A stretch of DNA of 64,000 nt from a virus. The stretch lies in IMG/VR virus record IMGVR_UViG_3300042558_002764, positions 42,906 to 106,905 of that record. One strand, written 5' to 3'. The first letter of the stretch is position 1; every line of letters begins with the position of its first letter. The notes beneath the pieces are model-generated. The model saw only the letters and a program-made list of their open reading frames with translations. It did not search any database and was not told the DNA's origin. Below, piece after piece: positions 33,170 to 41,646 of the stretch. Position numbers and translations under genes: made by a program.

Positions 33170-35707
33170 ATGAGTGATAACACAAGATTAGTAGGATTAA
33201 AAAAAGATAAAAACAAAGAACTGTATGAAGAATTATTTGTAACTGATTCTAAATATAGGCTCATATCTTCTTCACCTAAAGTTTTTTCTGCTATTCACCC
33301 CGAAGATTTTGGTGAAGATTTTTATATATCTGAGGATGAATTAAGTTCTTATGTTGATGGGTTTATTCAAGCGGTGACAGACAATTCCAAAAAAATTATT
33401 GAATCAATTACACAAAATACAAATAATAACTCTATTGAGGATAACATGTCAAGTGACCCAGATGTTAAACTTTCATTATATCGTTCATTTAAATCATTTT
33501 ATGATAAATGGGTATCTAATTCTTATGATAGTGTAAATAAATCTTCTGGTTATTTCTTTAATAATTACGGTGAAGAAGATGATAGAATGTTATATGAACA
33601 TTTTAAATTTATTAATAGAGCAAATCAAGACGTGGGTAAAAAAGCAGTTATAGACTTTTCATACCTTTCTAATTTAGCTAGTACCAAAAACGGACAAGGG
33701 CCAACACAATCACTATATGAGTCATTGACAAGTTTATTAAGTAAAAACAATTTTGATTTTTGGCCATTACCAGCAAACATTGATTTATCAACAGTATCAT
33801 TAACAAATGAACAAGTAAAAGATATTTTTAGACCATTAACATTTATAGATAAGGTACATCCAGGACCATCATTTGTTTGTGTTCATATTGGGGGTAGTTC
33901 TAGGTCTCTAGCTGATTTAAAAGACAATAGTAATACTTGTAGTGTTAATGGTGGTAATTTTGAATATGTTGATGACTCTTTTGATATTACAAATACAGTA
34001 GATTTACCGGTTGAATACACTAAAGAAGGTGAGGGTTTAGTTGTTTTTAAAGTTAGATATGGGCAAGAAGCACAAAATCATTTTAACTCAATAGAGTTAG
34101 ACCAAACAGAATTTAAAGAAACACAAGAATCTTTACAAATAATAGATGCCTTAACAAATCCTAATAGTGGCTCAAACCCATCACAAATTGGTAAAGGTAA
34201 TAACATGTATGATGTTTATTTAACAAGGGCTTATAATTGTACGGTTTCAGGTTTGGGTAATATGTCAATACAACCTTTAATGTATTTTAAATTAGAAAAC
34301 GTACCAATGTTTAGAGGTACTTATCTAATTAATGCCGTTAGCCATACAATAACAAATAATAAAATTACTACTGAATTTACTGGTATGAGACAACCCAAAG
34401 TAACCGTACCTGTTGTAACTGAAGCTTTGAGTTTAATTGATTTAGCTTTAGTTGAAGTAGTACAAACTGATACAACTACCACTAATACTAATGGTAATGG
34501 AAGTACTACTGATAGTGGTGATTATAGTGGTGGTGATATTTCAGTATTTAATAGTGTTGATACAAACGCTAAAGGTTGTGAGATTATAGGAAGACTTAAG
34601 GGTGATTTGGGTATAACTGATGCACAGGCCGCTGGTATTATTGGTAATTTAATTGCTGAATCAGGTTTAATACCTGATAGAATACAAGATAGAAAAGGGA
34701 GAAAACCAAGGGGACTTATAACAGAATCTGGTGGATGGAATGGAACTACATTTTCTAAAGGTGGGGAAGATGAAGAAGGTTATGGTTGGGCACAATGGAC
34801 TTTCTATACATTAAAAAATGATTTTATAGAATATGCAAGTACTAAAGGTTTTGATTTAAAAACAAAACCAGCAACAGATGAAATTAATTATGGTTATTTA
34901 ATATATTGGTTAACTGTATCAGAAGGTGGTAAAAAATTTGAAAAATTTAAAAGTGAAGATACAGTTTATAAAGCAGCAAAATATGTTGCTCAAAAATGGG
35001 AAAGATGTGAATTTTGTCAAACAGAGGCTGAATGGAAAAAAAGAAGTGCTTTTGCACAAAACGTGTTTGATAGTTGTGGTAAAACACCAACTGGTGGGGG
35101 TGGTACAGGAAAACCACCAGAACCAAAAAATTGTAGTAGTTCTGTTAAATTTGGTCTTAATGGTGGTGGTACTTTAGCTAACGCTAAAAACGCTATTGTT
35201 GGTTCTTCAAGTGTTGGGACCCTTAATGGTATGAGTAAATCTAGTACTTACGGTAACTTAACTAGTAATAATATATACGTATACTATAACTGTGGTGGTA
35301 AAACACTCTCTTGGTTAAAACAACAAATTAATGGAGACGGTAATGTTTACACAAGTGTAGAATCATTCTTCCAAGTAGGTATTGGTACTAATGACGGGTA
35401 TCCAACAAAGGATAGTACCAAGAAAGATATTAAAGCATATACTGATTTGGTTAGAAAAAAATTCCCTAACGCTACATTATATATTTTACCTGGTACTCGT
35501 GGTTGGGGAAGTGTTTCTAATACTACACTTAGTCAAATGAAATCTTATTATAAACAATATACAGATTTAGGTTGGACTTTATTGTGGCCTTTAAATAGTT
35601 CTAGTAATGAAATAGACCCTTATTTTGACACACAAACAAAAGCTCACAACAGTAATGATGAATGGTTTAAAAAACAAATGAAAAGAATCAAAGATAATAA
35701 GAGTTAA
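33170..35707 (+). CDS. baseplate hub protein paralog 3 with tail-lysozyme and SGNH hydrolase-like domains
   Basis: 845 residues. Residues 1-~445 match the other two paralogs. After a Thr/Asn/Gly linker, residues ~460-620 fit the phage tail lysozyme type: AAGIIGNLIAESGLIPDR with candidate catalytic Glu497, and GYGWAQWT. A Gly/Pro linker follows, then residues ~670-845 resemble an SGNH/GDSL hydrolase: VGSSSVGTL with candidate nucleophile Ser680 (the usual Asp is Ser), GIGTNDGY with Asn741 of the GxND block, and a late DTQTKAH with His826, though the Asp-His spacing is not canonical. Together they would cut glycan strands and possibly remove acyl groups. The stop at 35707 closes the hub block, and no clear terminator is visible after it. 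Confidence 0.8.
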   Translation: MSDNTRLVGLKKDKNKELYEELFVTDSKYRLISSSPKVFSAIHPEDFGEDFYISEDELSSYVDGFIQAVTDNSKKIIESITQNTNNNSIEDNMSSDPDVKLSLYRSFKSFYDKWVSNSYDSVNKSSGYFFNNYGEEDDRMLYEHFKFINRANQDVGKKAVIDFSYLSNLASTKNGQGPTQSLYESLTSLLSKNNFDFWPLPANIDLSTVSLTNEQVKDIFRPLTFIDKVHPGPSFVCVHIGGSSRSLADLKDNSNTCSVNGGNFEYVDDSFDITNTVDLPVEYTKEGEGLVVFKVRYGQEAQNHFNSIELDQTEFKETQESLQIIDALTNPNSGSNPSQIGKGNNMYDVYLTRAYNCTVSGLGNMSIQPLMYFKLENVPMFRGTYLINAVSHTITNNKITTEFTGMRQPKVTVPVVTEALSLIDLALVEVVQTDTTTTNTNGNGSTTDSGDYSGGDISVFNSVDTNAKGCEIIGRLKGDLGITDAQAAGIIGNLIAESGLIPDRIQDRKGRKPRGLITESGGWNGTTFSKGGEDEEGYGWAQWTFYTLKNDFIEYASTKGFDLKTKPATDEINYGYLIYWLTVSEGGKKFEKFKSEDTVYKAAKYVAQKWERCEFCQTEAEWKKRSAFAQNVFDSCGKTPTGGGGTGKPPEPKNCSSSVKFGLNGGGTLANAKNAIVGSSSVGTLNGMSKSSTYGNLTSNNIYVYYNCGGKTLSWLKQQINGDGNVYTSVESFFQVGIGTNDGYPTKDSTKKDIKAYTDLVRKKFPNATLYILPGTRGWGSVSNTTLSQMKSYYKQYTDLGWTLLWPLNSSSNEIDPYFDTQTKAHNSNDEWFKKQMKRIKDNKS

Positions 35708-35747
35708 AATAGTTTATTCTTAGTTATTTTTTTGGTATAATTGTTTT

Positions 35748-36314
35748 ATGAACATCATTAAAATTACAACAGACGATATAGATTTGGTTAAACCATATAT
35801 GAACGATATCATGTCTTTTGATAATGGTTTGATTGAGATAATTGTTGGTTGGGATTTAGCTAAATCTAAGGGTGCTTCTATTTTAAATCATATAATTAAT
35901 GATACTACTTACTGGACTTTTTCACCTAGAGAAAAGAGAAAAATTTTTGAAGAACATTTAAAAACTTTTTTAGAAGATTCACTAGAAAATATGACTAGTA
36001 AAATCAAAATAAATAATTTAAATCCATTAGATTTTAATACGGAAAAGGATTATTTAAATTATGTAAAAGAGAACGTTGCGGGATGTGACGGATATTTATA
36101 TTCGAATAGACTTTATATTTATTGTGGTAAAACAATTCATCACATAGATATGGGTCTTTTGTCTTTTATTTCTTGGGATTTAAAGGATAAAATTACAGAA
36201 TTAATAACATTAAAAAAATACGAAGAATTACCTAAAAATTTAGGTAAAATCGATATAAAATATATCCCGTACTTAAATGCAAAAGAAGATATTATTAGTC
36301 GCGACATTTATTAA
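35748..36314 (+). CDS. hypothetical protein
   Basis: 188 residues, not recognised. It begins MNIIKITTDDIDLVKPYMND; features include YWTFSPREKRKIFEEHLKTF and a central CDGYLYSNRLYIYCGKTIHH segment with two Cys and two His that might bind metal. It is soluble and mixed alpha/beta, with no signal peptide. It is the first gene after the hub block and overlaps the next gene by 38 nt, so the two are probably translated together and may be partners. Confidence 0.6.
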   Translation: MNIIKITTDDIDLVKPYMNDIMSFDNGLIEIIVGWDLAKSKGASILNHIINDTTYWTFSPREKRKIFEEHLKTFLEDSLENMTSKIKINNLNPLDFNTEKDYLNYVKENVAGCDGYLYSNRLYIYCGKTIHHIDMGLLSFISWDLKDKITELITLKKYEELPKNLGKIDIKYIPYLNAKEDIISRDIY

Positions 36315-36681
36315 TTCGTCATCTCTAGATAAATTCCTATATAAAATATACAAATCCTTTGGTGTTAAAAAAAATTCAGTTTTTGTTTTTGAAACAGACA
36401 CAGAAGATTTATTATTAACTTATAAAATATTTTTAGAATTCGACCAAAAAATAGACATTAGAAAAGAATTACCTAAGACAATACAAATACATAAAAAAGG
36501 TACAACATTTTTTACCATAAATGCTCTAAATAAATTAATCGAAAAAGAATTCAACCTAAATTCCGGCAATGTAAACTATTCTGAATATAATTTAGAATGG
36601 TCAAAATACGAAAACTCTATTATTTTAATTAAAAATAATGAATTAGATATTTTACAACTAAAGAAGAAGATTACTGAATAA
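36277..36681 (+). CDS. hypothetical protein
   Basis: 134 residues, not recognised. It starts MQKKILLVATFINSSSLDKF, the only ATG in frame, inside the last 38 nt of the previous gene. It contains SVFVFETDTEDLLLTYKIFL, a RKELPKTIQIHKKGTTFFTI segment and a hydrophobic SIILIKNNELDILQL strand. The pattern looks like a small alpha/beta fold. The unusually long overlap with the upstream gene is kept in an alternative frame without stops, which supports both being real. Confidence 0.58.
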   Translation: MQKKILLVATFINSSSLDKFLYKIYKSFGVKKNSVFVFETDTEDLLLTYKIFLEFDQKIDIRKELPKTIQIHKKGTTFFTINALNKLIEKEFNLNSGNVNYSEYNLEWSKYENSIILIKNNELDILQLKKKITE

Positions 36682-36685
36682 GAGC

Positions 36686-36694
36686 ATATTTATA
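36686..36694 (+). promoter_or_regulatory. candidate late promoter motif
   Basis: ATATTTATA then AGAAAAAA, 13 nt before the start at 36708. Confidence 0.45.
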
Positions 36695-36707
36695 AGAAAA
36701 AAGGGTT

Positions 36708-36896
36708 ATGGAAGATAATAGAAAAAAAGAAAAACAACTTCAGGATAAACTGAATAACTTCCTAAAGAATAATGATAATGATTGTGACGGTGAGGAATGT
36801 TTAATTAAAGACCCACAAGAAATAGTTCAAAGAGAACAGAAAAAAATTATCACTAATGATGGAAGACAATTACTTAGTGAATATACAAGATATTAA
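36708..36896 (+). CDS. small charged protein, unknown function
   Basis: 62 residues. Lys/Glu/Asn-rich with a coiled N-terminal helix (EKQLQDKLNNFLKNN), a C-x4-C pair in DCDGEECL, and a C-terminal QKKIITNDGRQLLSEYTRY. It is preceded by an AAGGG run that could act as a ribosome-binding site and by a candidate late motif, and ends 3 nt before the next gene, so the two form one unit. A role with the following acidic virion-like protein (for example head core) is a guess. Confidence 0.55.
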   Translation: MEDNRKKEKQLQDKLNNFLKNNDNDCDGEECLIKDPQEIVQREQKKIITNDGRQLLSEYTRY

Positions 36897-36899
36897 GAA

Positions 36900-37844
36900 A
36901 TGGCAAAAACTAAAATCAACGAAGACTTAGAAAGGTTTAAAAAACTTTTTGGTTACAACCCGTCTAAGGGTAACGAATTAAATGAAGTTAGAAGACACAC
37001 ATATTCTATAAATGAATATGGTGATTATGCTGATGACGATGAAGAAGGTACTGATACTGAAGAAGATGCTGGTACTGAAGAAGAAAACACTGATTTTGAT
37101 TTTGGTGATGAAGGCAATCCTGAAGATACCGAAGGGACTGATGATTTTGGTACGGAAGAACCAACTGAAGAACCTGAAGAAGAAACTGATGAGTTTGGTA
37201 CCGCAGATGAATTTAGTGCTGTTGATGAATTAGAAGATGAAGATTCTGATGTTGAAGAAGTAGATGTTACAGACATCATCAAAAAATCTGACGAAGCAAC
37301 AGAATTTGCTAGACAAGCTTTAACTGTTGGACAAGAGAATGGTCAGTTCTTACAATCTTTAACTGATAAACTATCTAATCTTGAGTCACAAATAATGAAG
37401 ATGGACACAATAGCTTCTAAAATTTCTAAATTGGAACAAGATATTAAAACTCCTGAAGAAAAGTTAGAACTTCGTTCATTAGATAGTTATCCATTTAATT
37501 TGAAACTTACTGACTATTGGTCAGAAAAGGCGGCACAAAATAAACATTATGATATTTCTGGTGGTGAATCAAATGTTAATGGTAAAGAAGTTGAATATAA
37601 ATTAACACCAGAAGATATTGACGATTTTGATGATGTGAATGTTAAAAATTCTTTTGTACCTGAATCTTACAATCGAAAAAAAAGAGTTTTAAAAGAAGGT
37701 GAAGAAGAACAAAATATTGCTAAAAGTAAAATTGAATCAATTTTCAGGAATTTATCAAAAGAAGATAAAGAAGAAGTTATAAAATCACTGTCTCGTAAAG
37801 AAATTACTAGAGATGAGGTTTTGAAAAATTTTAAAAAAAAGTAA
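36900..37844 (+). CDS. very acidic putative virion/core protein
   Basis: 314 residues. The N-terminus MAKTKINEDLERFKKLFGYN is an amphipathic helix like other putative capsid-targeting ends here. Residues ~40-125 are almost wholly Asp/Glu/Thr/Gly, strongly acidic and disordered. Residues ~128-180 form a predicted coiled coil (EFARQALTVGQENGQFLQSL, SQIMKMDTIASKISKLEQDI). A Lys/Glu-rich helical C-terminus follows (SIFRNLSKEDKEEVIKSLSR). Such a layout fits a scaffold, DNA-mimic or head-internal protein; none is proven. A hairpin terminator follows at 37868. Other frames in the acidic region are repeat-codon shadows. Confidence 0.6.
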   Translation: MAKTKINEDLERFKKLFGYNPSKGNELNEVRRHTYSINEYGDYADDDEEGTDTEEDAGTEEENTDFDFGDEGNPEDTEGTDDFGTEEPTEEPEEETDEFGTADEFSAVDELEDEDSDVEEVDVTDIIKKSDEATEFARQALTVGQENGQFLQSLTDKLSNLESQIMKMDTIASKISKLEQDIKTPEEKLELRSLDSYPFNLKLTDYWSEKAAQNKHYDISGGESNVNGKEVEYKLTPEDIDDFDDVNVKNSFVPESYNRKKRVLKEGEEEQNIAKSKIESIFRNLSKEDKEEVIKSLSRKEITRDEVLKNFKKK

Positions 37845-37867
37845 TAAAATAAAAAAAAGTAATAAAA

Positions 37868-37895
37868 TAAAAGAGGTTTAAAAGACCTCTTTTTT
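37868..37895 (+). terminator. intrinsic terminator before replication genes
   Basis: Stem AAAAGAGGT (37869-37877) with ACCTCTTTT (37885-37893), 7-nt loop, ending in a T-run. It separates the acidic-protein unit from the SSB gene. Confidence 0.85.
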
Positions 37896-37968
37896 GTTTA
37901 CTAATGGTAATGTTTTACCTATAATTAACACATAACATAATTTATTAATTAACTAAAAAAAAAGTAAC

Positions 37969-38853
37969 ATGGGTGTACTAGACGCAATTGCGAAACAGTA
38001 TGAAAAAAACAAAACTGGAAACAGTGGAGGGAGTACTTCATACGAACAAGACTTCAGTAAATATTTTGCTGTTAGACTTGAAGACGGACATGATAGTGGA
38101 GAGTCTACTATCAGAATTATGCCACCTAAGAATGGTGTTCATCCCGTTAATAAAGACGGTGATACTCCTTTTGATGAAGGGCATTGGCACAGTGTTAAAG
38201 TCGGTGGTAAGTGGAGAAAAATCTACTGTAGAAAACACAACGACGGAGAACAATGTCCACTTTGTGATGTTTCTGATGATTTGTTTAAATCATGGAAAGA
38301 AACTGGTAACAAAACAGACAAAGAGTTGGCAACTCAGTATTCAGCTAAAAAATTCTATTTAGCTAGAATCATTGATAGAGCTAACGAAAAAGATGGGATT
38401 AAATTTTGGAGATTCCCACACAACTACAAAGGTGAAGGTGCCTTAGATAAAATCATCCCTCTTTTCACTAAGAAAGGTGATATTACTGACCCTAGAGAAG
38501 GTAGAGATTTAACTATTATTATCGGTAAAGATAATAAAGGTTATGCTAAGATTACTTCTATTATGTCAGAGGACCCATCAGTATTGACTGACCCCAAATC
38601 TCCAAACGCTAAAGAATGGATGGGTGATACATTGACATGGAAAGAGATTTATAAAGCTCAACCATTGGATTATGTACAACTTATTGCAGATGGTGAAACA
38701 CCTATGTGGGATAAAAATCTTGAGAAGTTTATCGCTAAAGGTGATGACAGTGAAACTGAATCTTCTTTCAAGACACAACCATCAGCACCAGTACAAAAAG
38801 CAAAAACATCATCAGCTAAAGATGATGATTACGATGAAGAAGAACCGTTTTAA
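37969..38853 (+). CDS. gp32: single-stranded DNA-binding protein (T4 gp32-like)
   Basis: 294 residues (T4 gp32 is 301). An N-terminal helical basic patch (MGVLDAIAKQYEKNK) corresponds to the cooperativity domain. The core carries the zinc site pattern: a His pair (GHWHSV, ~residues 66-68) and C-x8-C-x2-C (CRKHNDGEQCPLC). It continues with ARIIDRANEKDGIKFWRFP and a Trp/Tyr-rich OB core, and ends with an acidic DDDYDEEEPF tail, typical for recruiting partner replication proteins. It leads a gene series of replication and recombination proteins. The 124-nt leader contains the upstream terminator and an A-run before the start but no ATATTTAT motif, consistent with a different temporal class. Confidence 0.9.
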   Translation: MGVLDAIAKQYEKNKTGNSGGSTSYEQDFSKYFAVRLEDGHDSGESTIRIMPPKNGVHPVNKDGDTPFDEGHWHSVKVGGKWRKIYCRKHNDGEQCPLCDVSDDLFKSWKETGNKTDKELATQYSAKKFYLARIIDRANEKDGIKFWRFPHNYKGEGALDKIIPLFTKKGDITDPREGRDLTIIIGKDNKGYAKITSIMSEDPSVLTDPKSPNAKEWMGDTLTWKEIYKAQPLDYVQLIADGETPMWDKNLEKFIAKGDDSETESSFKTQPSAPVQKAKTSSAKDDDYDEEEPF

Positions 38854-38863
38854 TTAAATTTAC

Positions 38864-39922
38864 ATGGCTAAGAAAACAATATCAAAAAAAGAGTTTTCTT
38901 TGGATTCTATTTCAGATAGATTCTCATCGAAAACCAAATATAAACCCGATACTTTTATCGATTTAGGTAAAGTGTTCCAACAAGCGACAGGAGTTCCTGG
39001 TCCCGCTATTGGACACTTAAATGTATTCTTAGGACATTCTGATACAGGTAAGACCACGGCACTCATTAAGAGTGCCATTTGGTGTCAGAAGAACGGAATT
39101 TTACCAATCTTTATTATCACTGAAAAGAAATGGAGTTTTAAACACGCCCAATTGATGGGGTTTGATTGTACTGAGACTGCACCAGGTGATTGGGGTGGGT
39201 TCTTTATTTTTAAAGATGACTTTGAATATATCGAACAAATTACTGATTACATGAATGAAATTCTTGAAGCTCAAGCTAAAGAGAAATGGGAAAAAGATGG
39301 TAAACCATTAGACATTTGTTTCTTTTGGGATTCAGTTGGTTCTATTCCATGTAAGATGACTTTTGACGGTAAGGGTGGTAAGATGCATAACGCTTCAGTA
39401 TTAGCTGATAAAATCGGTATGGGTCTTAATGGTAGAATTACGGGTTCTAGAAAAGAAACTAGTATGCATACTAACACTTTAGTCATTGTTAACCAGCCTT
39501 GGGTAGAGTTACCTGATTCACCAATGGGTCAACCAAGAATTAAAATGAAAGGTGGTGAAGCTATTTATCTTAACAGTACTCTAATTTTCTTGTTCGGTAG
39601 TCAAAAAAATGCTGGAACAAACAAATTGAAAGCTACTAAAAACGGTAGAAGTATTAATTACGGAACTCGTTCCAAAATTTCAATCCTTAAAAATCACGTT
39701 AATGGAATTGGGTATCAGGATGGTAAAGTAATTGTAACACCTCATGATTTTATTGAGGATACTAAAGAGGCAGAAAAAGACTACAAAGATGAACACGCTG
39801 ATTATTGGATTAGCATGTTTATTAAAAGTGGACTTGGAGAAGTTGATGAAAACGATTTGGATTTTGCTATTGAAGAATCTGAAAACGATTTTGAAAACGA
39901 AGAAATTGACGGACTTATTTAA
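38864..39922 (+). CDS. uvsX: UvsX/RecA-like recombinase
   Basis: 352 residues. Walker A is GHSDTGKT (57-64), followed by a RecA-type Glu in ITEKKWSF, Walker B ICFFWDSVGSI, and an NQPWVELPDSP...IKMKGGEAI segment matching the L2/DNA-binding region of T4 UvsX. The C-terminus is acidic. It catalyses strand exchange in recombination-dependent replication and repair, acting on SSB-coated DNA with the gp32-like protein encoded 10 nt upstream. No mediator (uvsY) is recognised in the window. The adjacency of SSB, recombinase, exonuclease and helicase is typical of far-T4 phages. Confidence 0.93.
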   Translation: MAKKTISKKEFSLDSISDRFSSKTKYKPDTFIDLGKVFQQATGVPGPAIGHLNVFLGHSDTGKTTALIKSAIWCQKNGILPIFIITEKKWSFKHAQLMGFDCTETAPGDWGGFFIFKDDFEYIEQITDYMNEILEAQAKEKWEKDGKPLDICFFWDSVGSIPCKMTFDGKGGKMHNASVLADKIGMGLNGRITGSRKETSMHTNTLVIVNQPWVELPDSPMGQPRIKMKGGEAIYLNSTLIFLFGSQKNAGTNKLKATKNGRSINYGTRSKISILKNHVNGIGYQDGKVIVTPHDFIEDTKEAEKDYKDEHADYWISMFIKSGLGEVDENDLDFAIEESENDFENEEIDGLI

Positions 39923-39934
39923 AGAATACCAAAG

Positions 39935-40183
39935 ATGAAAATTAATTATAATGTATTGAAAGTACTTAACGAACAAGCTTTGACATCATCAGGTGACCAA
40001 ATGACTTGTTTTTGGACAATCCAAAGTGGAGTTGAAAAATTACTACATGGGGAAACAATTACTGATATGCAAAAAAAATTATTATTTGAGGTAGGTGTTC
40101 TTGAAGAATCCGAAGATGAATTAAATAGAAGAAATATTGTAGGACCTTTTAAATTCTCGGAAGATGGGTCTACGAACTCCTAA
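39935..40183 (+). CDS. small hypothetical protein
   Basis: 82 residues, not recognised. It starts MKINYNVLKVLNEQALTSSG and contains TCFWTIQSGVEKLLHGETIT and an acidic helix LFEVGVLEESEDELNRR. It lies 12 nt after uvsX and overlaps the exonuclease gene by 20 nt, so it is translated within the replication operon. It might be a recombination or exonuclease accessory protein, by position only. Confidence 0.58.
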   Translation: MKINYNVLKVLNEQALTSSGDQMTCFWTIQSGVEKLLHGETITDMQKKLLFEVGVLEESEDELNRRNIVGPFKFSEDGSTNS

Positions 40184-41192
40184 GAGTAAACCTAAAAAAA
40201 CAAAAACACTAATTGTCGATGGTAACGTTCTTATGAAACGTTCTTATAACGGAGCTAAGAACGTTTACCATAAAGACAAACACATTGGTGGTATATCTGC
40301 TTTTTATAGTACTTTACGAAAATTAATCTCTGAACATAAGATTGATAAAGCTGTAATCACTTGGGACGGTGAAAGAGGTGGTACTTTGCGTTTAGATTAT
40401 TATCCTGAATACAAAGAAAACAGACCTAGATTTTTTGACCAAGATTACGAAATCCAAAAACTCAGAGTTAAACAATACGCTGAGGACCTTTTCATTAGAC
40501 AATATGAACATCCCGATGTTGAATCAGATGATTTAATAGCTTTCTATTGCCAAAACAGAAAGAAGATGGAGGAGGTTATGATTTACACTAATGATAGAGA
40601 CCTTTGCCAATTGATTAATGAAAACGTTACAATATTCTTAGCAGATAAAAGAATGGAGGTTGGTATAGGTAATTACCAATGGTTCTTTGAACACCATTAT
40701 TCAAATGCTGGGTTAATAAAGATGATTGAGGGATGTAAAAGTGATAACGTTAAGGGTATTGATGGTGTAACTGAAAATACACTCTTAACACACTTCCCAC
40801 AACTAAAAGAACGTAACGTAACATTAGAAGAAATATTCGAATCAAGTAAACTTATACAAGAAGAAAGAACGACACCACTAAAAGCATTAGATAACATCTT
40901 AAACGGTGTATCTAGAGGAGTCCATAAAGGACCATTCTATGAAATAAATAAAAAAATAATTGATTTAAATAACCCTTTATTACCTGAAGAGGCTAGAGAA
41001 TCAATTAGAAATTTAGTAGAATTACCATTAGACCCCGAAGGTAGAGATTACAAAAACGTTTTAAAAATGATGATAGAAGACGGAGTAATGTATGTAATAC
41101 CTGGAGGTGAAAACGGTTACCTAAATTTCATGGAACCATTTATTAATTTATTAAAAAAAGAAAAGTTAAACTTTAAAAACCAAAAAAAATGA
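40164..41192 (+). CDS. 5'-3' exonuclease / RNase H of the FEN family (T4 Rnh-like)
   Basis: 342 residues. Acidic metal-binding motifs appear in FEN order: LIVDGNVLMKRS, VITWDGERGG, the helical-arch region, VESDDLIAFYC, YTNDRDLCQL and EGCKSDNVKGIDGV (helix-hairpin-helix-like). This matches the PIN/FEN nuclease core of T4 RNase H and polymerase-I 5' nucleases, which remove RNA primers from lagging strands. The extended helical C-terminus is longer than in T4 Rnh (305 aa). It overlaps the small gene upstream by 20 nt and the next by 4 nt, showing tight coupling. T4-style lagging-strand processing together with the SSB is inferred. Confidence 0.88.
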   Translation: MGLRTPKSKPKKTKTLIVDGNVLMKRSYNGAKNVYHKDKHIGGISAFYSTLRKLISEHKIDKAVITWDGERGGTLRLDYYPEYKENRPRFFDQDYEIQKLRVKQYAEDLFIRQYEHPDVESDDLIAFYCQNRKKMEEVMIYTNDRDLCQLINENVTIFLADKRMEVGIGNYQWFFEHHYSNAGLIKMIEGCKSDNVKGIDGVTENTLLTHFPQLKERNVTLEEIFESSKLIQEERTTPLKALDNILNGVSRGVHKGPFYEINKKIIDLNNPLLPEEARESIRNLVELPLDPEGRDYKNVLKMMIEDGVMYVIPGGENGYLNFMEPFINLLKKEKLNFKNQKK

Positions 41193-41626
41193 AAAAATTT
41201 GAATTTGTATTGTACATTAATGGGAACATTATCTGTCAAAGATTTTTCGCAATCAAAAATTTTAATAACAAAATTTTAAATTCTTTAGAATTAACTGATT
41301 GTGTAAATGATTGTGTAAAACTTATTGAGGACGACCTCAAAGAAAAAACCTATGAATACTTGTACAAAAATTACAACCCTTACAAAGAACAAACCAAAGA
41401 AGAAATCCTAGTTGAAAACATTTATGATAATGAAGACATTTTTGATTTTGAAATTAAGATTGATGAGAAATGTGTGGTTAAAAAGAGGTTCTCTGGTAAC
41501 GTTTATCCACAACGTGTAAGATACTCTGTGGATGTTCGTAAAATTATTCCTGCCTTAATCAAAGAAATACAAGAAGTATTTTCTTTAGAAAATTTTAGTG
41601 TGGAATATAGTGGAATTGCACTGTAA
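41189..41626 (+). CDS. hypothetical protein between exonuclease and helicase
   Basis: 145 residues. Begins MKKFEFVLYINGNIICQRFF, then a Cys-containing helix (ELTDCVNDCVKLIEDDLKEK) and VYPQRVRYSVDVRKIIPALI. Mixed alpha/beta with no known motif. The ATGA overlap with the exonuclease stop and the following helicase gene suggest a replication accessory role, possibly a helicase loader or primase partner. Neither T4 gp59 nor gp61 features are visible, so I leave it unnamed. Confidence 0.6.
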   Translation: MKKFEFVLYINGNIICQRFFAIKNFNNKILNSLELTDCVNDCVKLIEDDLKEKTYEYLYKNYNPYKEQTKEEILVENIYDNEDIFDFEIKIDEKCVVKKRFSGNVYPQRVRYSVDVRKIIPALIKEIQEVFSLENFSVEYSGIAL

Positions 41627-41646
41627 ATATATACTTATTATTATAA

